From: Marinobacter mobilis
GTDB taxonomy: Bacteria > Pseudomonadota > Gammaproteobacteria > Pseudomonadales > Oleiphilaceae
NCBI RefSeq assembly: GCF_900106945.1
Contig: NZ_FNNE01000007.1
Location: 212,815 to 276,814 of the forward strand
Direction: 5' to 3'
Length of the DNA: 64,000 nucleotides
Part shown: positions 9,408 through 18,856 of the stretch, piece by piece
How the letters are laid out: each line of letters starts with the position of its first letter
Position numbering within the stretch: the stretch's first letter is position 1
Notes under the pieces: generated by a model
Databases searched by the model: none
Seen by the model: the letters and a program-made list of their open reading frames with translations, nothing else
Told to the model about the DNA's origin: nothing
Program-made: the position numbers and the translations under genes

Positions 9408-10163
9408 ATGACTGCACCTGGCAGCCAACAACCGCTCCCGGCAAGCTACCGGATTGCAGTCGCTGTCCCTCTTGCCCTGCTCATTCACGTCATCATCTTC
9501 ATTGTCGCCGGACTTGACCCCGTCGCCGATGAGCCTGAACCGGACCTGATCAGGGTAACCCTGTCCCGTGTCGGCGATGTTGCTTCTCCTGCCAGCACCC
9601 AGCTCACGGCCGATGCACTGGTAATCCCGGCGCCAGAACTGCCAGCCCGCACCAATGCGCCCGAGGTTATCACCAGCGAAGACAGTCCGCGCCCCGGATT
9701 CAGACCCAGAGACATCACACCAGAGCCGATACAGCCAGAGCCGCAACCAATGCCAGCAGTCGCCACCCCTGCGATTGAGCAGGCTGCCACAGCAGAAGAC
9801 AGCGAAGGTGAACGCGGGCAGACGGACAATATTGAAGAAATCACCCAGATCAGCGAGCCCGCGCAAGAGACGTCCTATATCGACTTGTTGGCGGCACGCA
9901 TCGTGCGCTACGCCACACCCTACTTCGCCGACACGGGTCGTGCGGAACTGACTGGGGTCATGGCCGTTGAGGTGGAACTGCAATTGATGAATAACGGCGC
10001 CCTGATCGGAGCGTCCATCACCCAACCTTCCGGCGATGTCATTCTGGACCGTGCCGCCTATCGGGGAGCGTTAGGAGCAAGCCCTTACCCAGAGCCGCCT
10101 GCGGGAAACAAGGAGGGAAATCGGTTCCGGGTAACCATCAAGTTTGCCCCGGAACGGATATAA
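9408..10163 (+). CDS. TonB-family energy-transducer-like protein
   Basis: The 251-residue protein has one N-terminal membrane helix (about residues 17-36, VAVPLALLIHVIIFIVAG), a long periplasmic Pro/Glu/Ala-rich spacer and a C-terminal TonB-like domain (about 165-251) with VMAVEVELQLMNNGALIGAS and a terminal RFRVTIKFAPERI. Known TonB proteins couple the proton-motive force to outer-membrane receptors with ExbB/ExbD. No exbBD or receptor gene is nearby, so the partner is unknown. GGAGAG lies upstream of the ATG. It converges on grxD. Confidence 0.8.
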   Translation: MTAPGSQQPLPASYRIAVAVPLALLIHVIIFIVAGLDPVADEPEPDLIRVTLSRVGDVASPASTQLTADALVIPAPELPARTNAPEVITSEDSPRPGFRPRDITPEPIQPEPQPMPAVATPAIEQAATAEDSEGERGQTDNIEEITQISEPAQETSYIDLLAARIVRYATPYFADTGRAELTGVMAVEVELQLMNNGALIGASITQPSGDVILDRAAYRGALGASPYPEPPAGNKEGNRFRVTIKFAPERI

Positions 10164-10206
10164 GGCAGGCAACCGGGTCGCCCGCCTCACAGCATCACGG
10201 ACGAAA

Positions 10207-10533
10207 TCAGGCTTCGGCTTGCTTTGCAGCCGCCTTGACCATCTCCGCCAGCTCACCGCTCTCGGACATTTCCATAACGATATCGCAGCCACCAACGAGC
10301 TCACCGTTGATGTAAAGCTGCGGATAGGTCGGCCAGCTCGAGTATGCCTTCAGCGCTTCGCGAAGCTCCTGATTATCCAGGATATTGACGAAGGCAAAAC
10401 GCTCTCCACAGGCCATCAGAGCCTGAACTGTGCGCGCAGAGAAGCCACACTGGGGCGACTGGGGGCTGCCCTTCATGTACAGAATGATCGGGTTTTCCGA
10501 CAGCTGGCTCTTGATGGTTTCGTTAATATCCAT
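10207..10533 (-). CDS. grxD: Monothiol glutaredoxin, Grx4/GrxD type
   Basis: The 108-residue protein carries the monothiol active site CGFS (residues about 29-32, in QCGFSARTVQAL) and the glutathione-binding segments WPTYPQLYINGELVGGCDI typical of Grx4. This family binds a [2Fe-2S] cluster, often with BolA, and takes part in iron-sulfur cluster trafficking. The length is close to E. coli GrxD (115). It is a single gene convergent with the TonB-like gene and divergent from argF across 368 bp. Confidence 0.96.
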   Translation of the reverse strand: MDINETIKSQLSENPIILYMKGSPQSPQCGFSARTVQALMACGERFAFVNILDNQELREALKAYSSWPTYPQLYINGELVGGCDIVMEMSESGELAEMVKAAAKQAEA

Positions 10534-10586
10534 GAACTTTACCTCTTCGTTGCAAATCGGGCCTCCGCAGAGGCTTGTATGAAGCT

Positions 10587-10616
10587 ATTGTACACACCCA
10601 TGGGAACCGGCACCAA
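10587..10616 (-). promoter_or_regulatory. Predicted sigma-70 promoter for grxD
   Basis: On the minus strand TTGGTG (10616-10611) and TACAAT (10592-10587) are 18 bp apart, a reasonable -35/-10 pair about 54 bp upstream of the grxD start. Found by eye; not scored. Confidence 0.4.
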
Positions 10617-10901
10617 GCACAGCGATTGACCTGGGGCCGTCATTGTCATCCCTGTCCCGACCCGCTAAACTCGGAGCTTCGCCGAATCGCTGGCGTATGA
10701 TACGCAATCCCATCGCCCAATCCGTGCTGGAGCGGACATCCGCTGCCAGGCAGAACTATTTTTCTCGGATAACAGGCCCTGTCCGGATTGCTCCGGTATT
10801 TGCGCCGCAGGGGCGCACCATGGCAGAGCTGGCGCTTCAACCACCGTTTTGAGTAGGTGTCCTACCCAACCGACCCAAGGAACTGATAAAAGGCCGCTAC
10901 C
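10617..10901. other. Intergenic region between grxD and argF
   Basis: Together with the grxD promoter this makes a 368-bp divergent gap. I see no gene in it. It must hold the argF promoter. A short palindrome (GTAGG, TGT, CCTAC at 10853-10865) lies 36 bp before the argF ATG and might be a regulatory site; no ArgR box was recognised. Confidence 0.4.
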
Positions 10902-11816
10902 ATGGCAGCAAGACATTTTCTGACTCTCCAAGACCTCTCCCCGAGTGAACTGGGCCTGCTGCTGGACCATGCCAGCAAATTGCGGGAAAGCTGGCGTCGG
11001 GGTGAAACCCGGGACTCCCTGAAGAACCGGGTACTGGCGATGATTTTTGAAAAGTCCTCGACACGCACCCGAGTCTCGTTTGAAGCCGGCATGGCCCAGC
11101 TGGGGGGCTCGGCACTGTTCCTGTCGCCCAGGGACACTCAGCTTGGCCGCGGAGAACCTATCGAAGATTCGGCACGGGTAATCTCAAGCATGGTCGATGG
11201 CGTGATGATCCGCACCTTCGCCCATGACACCGTTACCACCTTTGCAGAGGCATCCCGGGTTCCGGTTATTAACGCCCTGACCGATGATTTCCACCCCTGC
11301 CAGCTGCTTGCCGACATGCAGACCTACCGTGAGCATCGCGGCAACATTCAGGGTGCGACTGTCACCTGGGTGGGTGATGGCAATAATATGTGCAACTCGT
11401 ACATCAACGCCGCTATCCAGTTCGATTTCCATCTGCGGGTTGCCTGCCCCAAGGGCTACGAACCGGATGCAAACCTGGTGGCCAAGGCGGGCGACCGGGT
11501 GACCGTGCTTACCGATCCGGCCGAAGCGGCCAGAGACTCCAATCTGCTGGTCACCGATGTCTGGGCCTCCATGGGCCAGGAAGAAGAGCAGAAAGTCCGC
11601 GAAGCGGCCTTCAGGGACTATCAGGTCAACCCTGAACTCATGAAACTGGCCGCCCCCGACGCCCTGTTCATGCATTGCCTGCCAGCCCACCGCGGTGAGG
11701 AAATCTCGGCAGACATGCTCGACCACCCGGGCTCGGTCGTTTGGGACGAGGCGGAAAACCGGCTCCACGCCCAAAAGGCACTGCTGGAGTTCCTGATGCT
11801 CGGCCAACTGGATTGA
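10902..11816 (+). CDS. argF: Ornithine carbamoyltransferase
   Basis: The 304-residue enzyme condenses ornithine and carbamoyl phosphate to citrulline in arginine synthesis. Signatures are [15 protein letters not shown] (about 47-61, carbamoyl-phosphate site STRTR), [11 protein letters not shown] near residue 128 and [11 protein letters not shown] near 257, the catalytic HCLPAHRG loop. The length is typical of the biosynthetic enzyme. An ABC-transporter ATPase gene starts only 8 bp after the stop, so the two are very likely co-transcribed. Confidence 0.97.
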   Translation: MAARHFLTLQDLSPSELGLLLDHASKLRESWRRGETRDSLKNRVLAMIFEKSSTRTRVSFEAGMAQLGGSALFLSPRDTQLGRGEPIEDSARVISSMVDGVMIRTFAHDTVTTFAEASRVPVINALTDDFHPCQLLADMQTYREHRGNIQGATVTWVGDGNNMCNSYINAAIQFDFHLRVACPKGYEPDANLVAKAGDRVTVLTDPAEAARDSNLLVTDVWASMGQEEEQKVREAAFRDYQVNPELMKLAAPDALFMHCLPAHRGEEISADMLDHPGSVVWDEAENRLHAQKALLEFLMLGQLD

Positions 11817-11824
11817 AACCCGAC

Positions 11825-12892
11825 ATGAATACAGGTTCCCCGACTGAATCCCGATGGTTGCTGGAAGTCAGCAACCTGGCCTGCGGCTACGGAGAAGGCG
11901 CCGTCGTCAGCGACATCGACTTTGCCCTTGGCCATGGTGACATAGGTTGCCTGTTGGGCCCCAGTGGTTGCGGAAAAAGCACCATACTGAGGGCCCTGGC
12001 CGGATTCCTTCCCCTATCGAACGGGGAGATTCAGCTCGATTCGCGCACCATCAGTCTGGCGGGGCGCACCCTGCCACCAGAAAAGCGCCGTATCGGCATG
12101 GTCTTTCAGGACTATGCCCTGTTTCCGCACCTGACGGTCGCGAGGAACATCGCGTTTGGACTGCGCAACCTCGGCCGCGAGGAGTGTGACCAGAAAGTCG
12201 AGCAACTTCTCGATCTTGTGCACCTTCAGGGGCTGGCCAACCAATACCCCCACGAGCTGTCCGGCGGACAGCAACAGCGGGTGGCACTGGCGAGAGCCCT
12301 CGCGCCGGAACCTACACTGATTCTGCTGGACGAACCGTTTTCCAACCTTGACGCGGATTTGCGGCGCCGACTCAGCCTGGATGTAAGGGAGATTCTCAAG
12401 AGCCTGGGTATCAGTGCGATCCTGGTGACGCATGATCAGCAGGAAGCCTTTGCCATGTGCGACCAGGTCGCCGTGCTTAAGGAGGGGAATATCCAGCAGT
12501 GGGACGAACCCTACAACCTCTACCACGAGCCGGCCAACCGCTTTGTCGCCGGCTTCGTGGGACAAGGCGGGTTCATTCCAGGCAAGGCCCTCGGTCCCGA
12601 CGCCATCGAATGCGAGCTCGGCACAATCCGCGGAAATCGCGCCTACCGCTGGCCGGAAGGCACCTTGGTGGACATTCTCATCCGTCCGGACGACATCGTC
12701 TTTGATGATGCATCCGAACTGAAAGCCAGGGTGATCGAGAAAACCTTTGCCGGCACCTCAACCCTGTATCGCTTCCATTTGTCCGAAGAAACCGAGTTTG
12801 AAGCCCTGTTCCGCAGCCACCTCGACTTCCATCTGGGAGAAATGGTGCCATTGCGGGTCGAGGCAGACCACCTTATTGCCTTTGAGCGCTAG
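11825..12892 (+). CDS. ABC transporter ATP-binding protein, FbpC/PotA-like, no permease nearby
   Basis: The 355-residue ATPase has Walker A GPSGCGKST (about residue 45), Q-loop FQDYALFPH, signature LSGGQQQR, Walker B LILLDEP and the H-loop TH, followed by a C-terminal TOBE-like domain of about 110 residues. This layout fits the iron(III)/sulfate/polyamine importer ATPases. ATG 11825 was chosen because it lies just after the argF stop; the frame is open further upstream into argF. No permease or binding-protein gene lies in the window, so the substrate cannot be assigned. Confidence 0.88.
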   Translation: MNTGSPTESRWLLEVSNLACGYGEGAVVSDIDFALGHGDIGCLLGPSGCGKSTILRALAGFLPLSNGEIQLDSRTISLAGRTLPPEKRRIGMVFQDYALFPHLTVARNIAFGLRNLGREECDQKVEQLLDLVHLQGLANQYPHELSGGQQQRVALARALAPEPTLILLDEPFSNLDADLRRRLSLDVREILKSLGISAILVTHDQQEAFAMCDQVAVLKEGNIQQWDEPYNLYHEPANRFVAGFVGQGGFIPGKALGPDAIECELGTIRGNRAYRWPEGTLVDILIRPDDIVFDDASELKARVIEKTFAGTSTLYRFHLSEETEFEALFRSHLDFHLGEMVPLRVEADHLIAFER

Positions 12893-12910
12893 GGAGCCGC
12901 AAGGACTCCC

Positions 12911-12937
12911 CGGCACAGCACACACTCAGCTGTGCCG
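12911..12937. repeat. Inverted repeat between convergent ABC ATPase and glpK genes
   Basis: CGGCACAGC (12911-12919) and GCTGTGCCG (12929-12937) form a perfect 9-bp stem overlapping the glpK stop. There is no T-run on either side. It may act as a transcript end or 3' protection structure for both convergent transcripts. Confidence 0.5.
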
Positions 12938-14407
12938 AATGCGCTCAATGGCATCTTCCCAGCCAGCATAGAGAGACTCGCGCAGCCCCGGCGCCATATC
13001 CGGCACAAACCGGTGCTCCCGCTCCCACATTGCGGAAATATCGTCCAGCCCCTGGTATACCCCGGTCTGCAGCCCGGCCAGGTAAGCCACCCCCAGAGCG
13101 GTGGTTTCGGTCACCCGGGGACGATCCACCGGTACATTCAGAATGTCCGCCAGGAATTGCATGACCCAGTCGTTGACCACCATGCCACCGTCCACCCGCA
13201 ACTCCTGAAGACGGGCACCGTCGTTACGGATGGCCCGGATCAGATCCTTGGTCTGATAGCACACCGACTGCAACGCCGCCGTAACAATCTCTGCGATTCC
13301 GGTATCCCTGGTCAGCCCTAGAATCGCGCCACGGGCATCAGGATCCCAGTGCGGCGCTCCCAAACCGGTAAACGCCGGCACCATATAGACCGAGTTCTCA
13401 GCACCTACCCGTTCGGCATGGGACGTGGATTCCGACGCATGGGAAATCAACTGCAAGCCATCACGCAGCCACTGCATAGCGGCTCCGGCAACAAAAATAC
13501 TGCCTTCAACCGCGTAGTGAGTCACCCCATCAAGCCGGTAGCCAACGGTCGTCAGTAAACGATTCTCTGAGCGAAGCGGCTCGGTACCGGTGTTCATCAT
13601 CAGAAAACAACCGGTGCCGTAAGTGCTCTTGGCCATCCCCCGCTCAAAACACGCCTGCCCGACCAATGCTGCCTGCTGGTCACCGGCAATCCCCGCCACC
13701 TGAACAGCCCCTCCCAGCAGATCCGAAGCCGTAACACCGAAATCCGCTGCCGAATCTTTCACCTCCGGCAGCAGCGCCCCGGGTACCCGGAACAGCGCCA
13801 GCAAGTCATCATCCCAACGCTGGGTGTGGATATTGAACAGTGAGGTACGGGAAGCATTGGTCGCGTCGGTCAGGTGCGAGCGACCCTCGGTCAGCTGCCA
13901 CAGCAACCAGCTATCCACGGTCCCAAATGCCAGCTCTCCCGCCTCGGCACGGGCACGGGCGCCATCGACCTCATCCAGGATCCAGGCAATCTTGGTGGCG
14001 GAAAAGTAGGGGTCAATCAACAGCCCGGTACGCTCAACCACCAGACTTTCCTTTCCGCGGGAGCGCAACTGGCTGCATACTGCAGCCGTGCGGCGATCCT
14101 GCCATACAATGGCCGGATGAATGGGCTGGCCCGAGGCCCGGTCCCAGATGACCGTGGTTTCACGCTGGTTGGTGATACCGGCACCCGCGAGATCCGCGCC
14201 GGTGAGCCCTGCCTTCTCCAGAGCCTGGCGACAGACATTGAGTGTACTCTGCCAGATCTCCATGGCATCGTGCTCAACCCAGCCGTCACGGGGGAAGTAC
14301 TGGCGAAATTCCTGTTGTGCCACAGCGACAATGTCACCGCACTTCTCAAACACTATCGCTCTGGAACTGGTAGTTCCCTGATCAATCGCCAGTAAATAGG
14401 TCGGCAT
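12926..14407 (-). CDS. glpK: Glycerol kinase
   Basis: The 493-residue FGGY-family kinase phosphorylates glycerol to glycerol-3-phosphate. Features include [19 protein letters not shown] at the N-terminus (ATP-binding fold), [13 protein letters not shown] near residue 78, [12 protein letters not shown] near 161 and [17 protein letters not shown] near 405. The length is close to E. coli GlpK (502). It is divergent from glpR, and a GlpR-type operator in the shared 164-bp region probably represses both. No glpF facilitator gene is seen in the window. Confidence 0.97.
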   Translation of the reverse strand: MPTYLLAIDQGTTSSRAIVFEKCGDIVAVAQQEFRQYFPRDGWVEHDAMEIWQSTLNVCRQALEKAGLTGADLAGAGITNQRETTVIWDRASGQPIHPAIVWQDRRTAAVCSQLRSRGKESLVVERTGLLIDPYFSATKIAWILDEVDGARARAEAGELAFGTVDSWLLWQLTEGRSHLTDATNASRTSLFNIHTQRWDDDLLALFRVPGALLPEVKDSAADFGVTASDLLGGAVQVAGIAGDQQAALVGQACFERGMAKSTYGTGCFLMMNTGTEPLRSENRLLTTVGYRLDGVTHYAVEGSIFVAGAAMQWLRDGLQLISHASESTSHAERVGAENSVYMVPAFTGLGAPHWDPDARGAILGLTRDTGIAEIVTAALQSVCYQTKDLIRAIRNDGARLQELRVDGGMVVNDWVMQFLADILNVPVDRPRVTETTALGVAYLAGLQTGVYQGLDDISAMWEREHRFVPDMAPGLRESLYAGWEDAIERIRHS

Positions 14408-14482
14408 CCGGGTTGTCCTTTATTATCTAATCCGGCAGATTCCAAGGGTTCATCAACGTTCCCCAACGCAGCCGGTTTATCA

Positions 14483-14510
14483 TTGGATTTTCGTAAACGA
14501 AAATTATAAT
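14483..14510 (+). promoter_or_regulatory. glpR promoter with embedded GlpR operator
   Basis: A perfect palindrome of 8-bp arms, ATTTTCGT, AA, ACGAAAAT (14487-14504), sits between TTGGAT (14483-14488) and TATAAT (14505-14510), which form a -35/-10 pair with a 16-bp spacer. A repressor bound here would block RNA polymerase. Related sequences recur twice before glpD. The layout suggests autoregulation of glpR and control of divergent glpK. Confidence 0.7.
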
Positions 14511-14571
14511 GGACTCACCGGCCGTGGCAAACCCAAACTGTACCACCGGCTTCACACATTGGATCCATCAG

Positions 14572-15348
14572 ATGACCATCAACACACGTCATGAAAACAT
14601 CGTCGAACTGGTCAGCGAGCGGGGCTTCATGACCATCGAAGCGCTGGCCGAGCACTTCGAGGTTACCCCCCAGACCATCCGGCGCGACATCAACACCCTT
14701 GATGAAGCTGGCCGGCTGCGGCGCTACCATGGCGGCGCAGGTCTGGCCACCAGTACCAGCAACATGGCCTATGCCGAACGCAGTATCCGCAACCTTGAGG
14801 AAAAACAGCGCATCGCGCAGACCATTGCCGCCCGGGTACCGGACAACAGTTCCCTGTTTATCAACATTGGCACCACCACCGAGACCATTGCGAAAGCCCT
14901 GCTGGCGCGCAGAGGCCTGACCGTGATCACCAACAACCTGCATGTGGCGAGCATTCTCTGCAGCAAGGACGATTTCACGGTCATTATCGCCGGGGGTATG
15001 GTCCGAAACCGGGACGGCGGCATTATTGGAGAGGCCACGGAAGAGTTCATTCGTCAGTTCAAGGTCGACATCGCCATCATCGGCATCAGCGGCATCGACA
15101 GCGATGGTGACCTGCTCGACTTCGACTATCAGGAAGTCCGGGTTGCCCAGGCGATTATTGAACACAGCCGACAGGTCTTCCTCGCCGCCGACCATACCAA
15201 GTTTGGCCGCAACGCCATGATCCGTCTGGGCCACATCTCTCAAGCCACCCACCTGTTCACCGACTGCCAGCCCAGCAAACGCCTCAGCACCTGCATCACG
15301 GAATCCGGCGTTAATCTGGTCATTGCGACAGACTCCGAACAGGAATGA
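14572..15348 (+). CDS. glpR: DeoR-family glycerol-3-phosphate regulon repressor
   Basis: The 258-residue protein has an N-terminal DeoR helix-turn-helix (IEALAEHFEVTPQTIRRD, residues about 22-39) and a DeoR C-terminal sensor domain (FINIGTTTETIAKALL, then IIGEATEEFIRQF and GISGIDSDGDLLDFDYQEV), closely matching E. coli GlpR. It is expected to repress glpK and glpD until glycerol-3-phosphate binds. ATG 14572 was chosen; the in-frame ATG at 14509 overlaps the -10 box of the promoter and adds residues not found in GlpR. Confidence 0.95.
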   Translation: MTINTRHENIVELVSERGFMTIEALAEHFEVTPQTIRRDINTLDEAGRLRRYHGGAGLATSTSNMAYAERSIRNLEEKQRIAQTIAARVPDNSSLFINIGTTTETIAKALLARRGLTVITNNLHVASILCSKDDFTVIIAGGMVRNRDGGIIGEATEEFIRQFKVDIAIIGISGIDSDGDLLDFDYQEVRVAQAIIEHSRQVFLAADHTKFGRNAMIRLGHISQATHLFTDCQPSKRLSTCITESGVNLVIATDSEQE

Positions 15349-15355
15349 ACATAAA

Positions 15356-15373
15356 ATATTCGTAAATGAAAAT
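15356..15373 (+). promoter_or_regulatory. GlpR-type operator 1 upstream of glpD
   Basis: ATATTCGTAAATGAAAAT matches the palindromic operator in front of glpR at 16 of 18 positions. It lies immediately after the glpR stop and just upstream of the predicted glpD -35 box. Confidence 0.65.
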
Positions 15374-15378
15374 TTAAC

Positions 15379-15408
15379 TTGGTTTGCCCTTCGACTTTCC
15401 GCTAATAT
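15379..15408 (+). promoter_or_regulatory. Predicted glpD promoter
   Basis: TTGGTT (15379-15384) and TAATAT (15403-15408) are separated by 18 bp and lie between the two GlpR-type operators. The placement, rather than the score of the boxes alone, supports the call. Confidence 0.5.
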
Positions 15409-15419
15409 TTCACCATTGA

Positions 15420-15437
15420 ATTTTCACATACGAACAT
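15420..15437 (+). promoter_or_regulatory. GlpR-type operator 2 upstream of glpD
   Basis: ATTTTCACATACGAACAT matches the glpR operator at 14 of 18 positions. It starts exactly 64 bp after operator 1, about six helical turns, and lies downstream of the predicted -10 box, next to the start codon. Confidence 0.6.
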
Positions 15438-15449
15438 TTGGTGGTAATC

Positions 15450-17000
15450 ATGACATCGCAGGGAACGGCACCCGCCGGCAAATCCTCCTACATCATTTCC
15501 AATACGTATGACGTTGTGGTGATTGGCGGCGGCATCAACGGCTGCGGCATCGCTGCCGACGCCGCCGGACGGGGACTGAGCGTCATGCTGTGCGAGAAAG
15601 GCGACCTTGGCTCTGCCACGTCGTCCGCAAGCAGCAAGCTGGTACACGGCGGATTGCGCTATCTGGAGCACTACGAATTCCGTCTGGTGCGGGAAGCGCT
15701 GGCGGAGCGGGAAGTGTTACTCAGGGTTGCGCCCCACCTGGTTAGCCCCATGCGCTTTACCTTGCCTCACCAACCCCATCTGCGACCGGGCTGGATGATT
15801 CGCTGCGGGCTGTTTCTCTACGATCACCTGGCACCCAGAGAAACCCTGCCAGGCTCCAAGAGCCGCCGCTTTGATAGCTCAGGACCGCTCAACCCCGCCA
15901 TCAGGAAAGGTTACAGCTATTCCGATTGCTGGGTTGACGATGCCAGACTCGTGATCGCCAACGCTCAGGCCGCACGCAACCAAGGCGCCCGCATTGAGAG
16001 GGACACACTCTGTGTGCGAGCCAGACGCCTGATTGACCAATCGCTCTGGGCAGTAGAAACCGAAAACACCCAAACCGGTCAGCGCAACACCGTCTATGCC
16101 AGGACGCTGGTCAACGCGAGCGGCCCCTGGGCCGCAAAGATCTTCGATGATGCACTCGACCTGCCGTCACCCCACAACGTCCGACTGATCAAGGGCAGCC
16201 ATATTGTGGTGCCCCGTATCGTCGATAAGGAAGGGGCATTTATCCTGCAGAACAGCGATGGACGCATTGTGTTTGTGCTGCCGTACGAGGAAAATTTCAG
16301 CCTGATCGGCACCACTGACAAGGAGTATCGCGGTAACCCCAACGAGGCTCATATTGATGACGATGAAATCCAGTACCTGCTGGATGTGGTCAACCGGCAC
16401 TTTATCCACCAGATAGACCGCAGCGACATTGTGCACACCTACTCCGGAGTTCGCCCCCTGCTGGACGATGAATCCAGCGATCCATCGGCCATCACCCGGG
16501 ATTACACACTGGAGCTTCAGGGCAACGCCCAGCAAGCCCCCCTGCTGAGCATTTTCGGGGGTAAGATCACCACCTATCGCAAGCTGGCTGAAGCCGCCGT
16601 AGAGAAGCTCAGGGGGCATTTCCCCCAGATGCCGGCCTCGCAGACCCGCCTGCACCCGCTACCGGGCGCCACCGAAGAAATTCATACCCGCTCGGCCATT
16701 CGCGACTGCCTGAGCACGCTTTACCCGAAGCTGCCGCAGGCACTGATTGACCGCTACAGCCGAAGCTATGGCCTGATGGCCGTTCGTTTTCTGGGCACCT
16801 GTCAGACGGTTGAAGAGTTGGGCGAGTGTTTCGGCGACACCCTGTATCAGAAGGAAGTGTCTTACCTGATGACCGATGAGTGGGCCCGCACAACCGATGA
16901 CATCCTCTGGCGGCGAACCAAGCTCGGACTGAGAGTGGAGCCGGAACACGTCGAAAGGCTGGCACAATGGATGGCAAGTCAGAACGCAAACGCGGCGTAG
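15450..17000 (+). CDS. glpD: Aerobic glycerol-3-phosphate dehydrogenase
   Basis: The 516-residue flavoenzyme oxidises glycerol-3-phosphate to dihydroxyacetone phosphate and passes electrons to quinone at the inner membrane. It has the FAD-binding VVIGGGINGCGIAADAAGRG motif near the N-terminus, then SSASSKLVHGGLRYLEHYE, and a C-terminal DAO_C domain. The length is close to E. coli GlpD (501). ATG 15450 was preferred; GTG 15438, 12 bp upstream, is also possible. It follows glpR and has its own promoter region with two operators. Confidence 0.96.
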   Translation: MTSQGTAPAGKSSYIISNTYDVVVIGGGINGCGIAADAAGRGLSVMLCEKGDLGSATSSASSKLVHGGLRYLEHYEFRLVREALAEREVLLRVAPHLVSPMRFTLPHQPHLRPGWMIRCGLFLYDHLAPRETLPGSKSRRFDSSGPLNPAIRKGYSYSDCWVDDARLVIANAQAARNQGARIERDTLCVRARRLIDQSLWAVETENTQTGQRNTVYARTLVNASGPWAAKIFDDALDLPSPHNVRLIKGSHIVVPRIVDKEGAFILQNSDGRIVFVLPYEENFSLIGTTDKEYRGNPNEAHIDDDEIQYLLDVVNRHFIHQIDRSDIVHTYSGVRPLLDDESSDPSAITRDYTLELQGNAQQAPLLSIFGGKITTYRKLAEAAVEKLRGHFPQMPASQTRLHPLPGATEEIHTRSAIRDCLSTLYPKLPQALIDRYSRSYGLMAVRFLGTCQTVEELGECFGDTLYQKEVSYLMTDEWARTTDDILWRRTKLGLRVEPEHVERLAQWMASQNANAA

Positions 17001-17010
17001 AGAAAAAGAC

Positions 17011-17038
17011 AAAAAAAAGGGCCGGAAATTCCGGCCCT
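17011..17038 (-). terminator. Terminator between glpD and the histidine kinase gene
   Basis: A strong hairpin (AGGGCCGG, AAATT, CCGGCCCT) is preceded by a run of eight A, so it reads as hairpin plus T-run on the minus strand. It would end the two-component-system transcript, about 200 bp beyond the kinase stop; the 17039-17241 stretch holds nothing else I can identify. Confidence 0.7.
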
Positions 17039-17241
17039 CAAATGACGAATGAAACAAGGAAAGTTCGTAAGAACTACAACCTCAAAAGTCATCCCTTACA
17101 CGACCAAGTATCGGCTCCCAGCCCCACATCGTCAGTGGAGGTTGTGTATAACTTTGTTACATTCAGTGACTTGGCGAGACCTGCGTCACAGTTCAGTTCC
17201 GCAAACCATCCCTTTGAGCCTTTTAACCCCGAAAACCAGCT

Positions 17242-18801
17242 TCAGACAACCGCCTTCTTGCGGGGCCAGACCAAACTGAAACGGGCGCCACCCAGGTCAT
17301 CGCTGCGACAGACAAACGCCTGCCCGCCATGCCAATAAAGGATCCTGCGAACAATGGACAGCCCCAGGCCATAGCCTCCCGAATTACGGGTACGGCTGTC
17401 ATCCAGCCGGGCAAATGCCGTAAAGACCTTTTCCCAATCTTCTTCCGGCACGCCGGGGCCGTCATCTTCCACGTCCACCCGGCAGTTGTCCTCATCCAGC
17501 TGACAGCGAACCCGCACCCGGCCAGAGGCATAACGGGCCGCGTTTCCAACCAGATTCTGAATGGCCCGATGGATATACCGCGGTTCCACATCCGACATTG
17601 CCCACGACTCTGAAGACGAGGGAATATCCGCCTCGATGACCATCTCGGGCCGAATAAGCTGCTGCTCCCCAACCACCTGACGGACAATATCGGTGACGGA
17701 GGTCTCTACCAACGAGAATACCGGTCCGCCCTGCTCCAGACGGGCATACGTGAGAATTTCATCGATCAGCTCATCCAGCTCCTGGATATCACCGTCAATC
17801 CCGTCGAGCTGCTTCTGCAGAGCCTCAGGACTGTTCGAGCCTTCCAGCATCTGGACCCCAAACCGGATTCGGGCAACCGGCGTGCGCAGCTCGTGGGAGA
17901 CCGCGTGAATCATCTCACGCTGAACACCGACCAGACGCTGGATATGTTCAGCCATGCCATTGAACGCATTCGCCAGCCGCGAAACCAGGGTACTGCGACT
18001 CTCCTCAACCCGCGCACCCATTTCCCCCCGGGCAATGCGAACCGCCACGGATTCGACCGCACGCAGATTCTGGTCCACATCCCGCAGCAACATCAGCAGA
18101 GCCGCAGCCAACACGGCGGCAGCGACCACAATCAGCAACAGGACCACACTCCAGTGCCAGGGATTAAACGGCGCCGGCACGGCCATCTTGACCAGAGTTC
18201 CATCCGCCAGCCGCAACAGCACGCTGGACAGGTCTCCCTGCCGGTAAAAGGCAACCCCACGATCAGACACCTGCCCCAACACCGCTTCAGCGGGCAACTC
18301 AGATTCACTGGTCAGAGGCTTCAGAGCCACGCCCAGGGTCGATGATAGCGAAGCCAGCATATCGTCCCGGGCTTCCGGAAGTGATTCATTCAAATGCGCC
18401 AACGCGATCAGGGCGAGAGACTCCGCCACTTCACGGTAGGTATCGCGAAACAGGAAATCCAACACCTGCCCCTGCTGGTTCAATACCTGCAGGCGCCACC
18501 CCAGGCTGGTCTGTAACGCCACCACCTGGCCATAGCCCAGACGTTCCAGCACCAACGGGGACACATCCAGGTCGCCCTGTTCGACAACGCGCAACTGGTG
18601 ATGTCCGGACAACCACGGGTATTGATTCTGAGGAGCAGGCACCGCCGCCAGCCAGCGCAGCATCGGCGCAGGAAAAGCTTCCTGCCAGTATTGCTGACGA
18701 ACCGCGTTAAAACCGGCAAACAGGGAAAAACAAAGAACAACGACCAGCGCCGTGAGCCCGATCAGTCGCAGGTACAGCTTGAGGAAGAACTTCAGGGGCA
18801 T
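17242..18801 (-). CDS. Sensor histidine kinase, RstB-like
   Basis: A 519-residue membrane sensor. Helix 1 spans residues about 10-30, a periplasmic domain about 35-220, and helix 2 about 223-245. A HAMP domain is followed by HisKA with the phospho-accepting H in HAVSHELRTPVARIRFG (about 297) and HATPase_c with an N box (NLVGNAARY), G1 (DDGPGVP) and GYGLGLSIV. The HisKA region resembles E. coli RstB. ATG 18801 has AGGG upstream. The stimulus is unknown. It lies 55 bp downstream of its response regulator. Confidence 0.88.
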   Translation of the reverse strand: MPLKFFLKLYLRLIGLTALVVVLCFSLFAGFNAVRQQYWQEAFPAPMLRWLAAVPAPQNQYPWLSGHHQLRVVEQGDLDVSPLVLERLGYGQVVALQTSLGWRLQVLNQQGQVLDFLFRDTYREVAESLALIALAHLNESLPEARDDMLASLSSTLGVALKPLTSESELPAEAVLGQVSDRGVAFYRQGDLSSVLLRLADGTLVKMAVPAPFNPWHWSVVLLLIVVAAAVLAAALLMLLRDVDQNLRAVESVAVRIARGEMGARVEESRSTLVSRLANAFNGMAEHIQRLVGVQREMIHAVSHELRTPVARIRFGVQMLEGSNSPEALQKQLDGIDGDIQELDELIDEILTYARLEQGGPVFSLVETSVTDIVRQVVGEQQLIRPEMVIEADIPSSSESWAMSDVEPRYIHRAIQNLVGNAARYASGRVRVRCQLDEDNCRVDVEDDGPGVPEEDWEKVFTAFARLDDSRTRNSGGYGLGLSIVRRILYWHGGQAFVCRSDDLGGARFSLVWPRKKAVV

Positions 18802-18856
18802 GAACAAAACCCTGGGGGAAATTGCCGGCCTTGCGGCCGGCTCGGAAATCAGGTGA

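Noticed and set aside
14509..14571. Upstream ATG as the start of GlpR
   Set aside because: The codon overlaps the TATAAT box of the predicted promoter, and the extra residues are not typical of GlpR.
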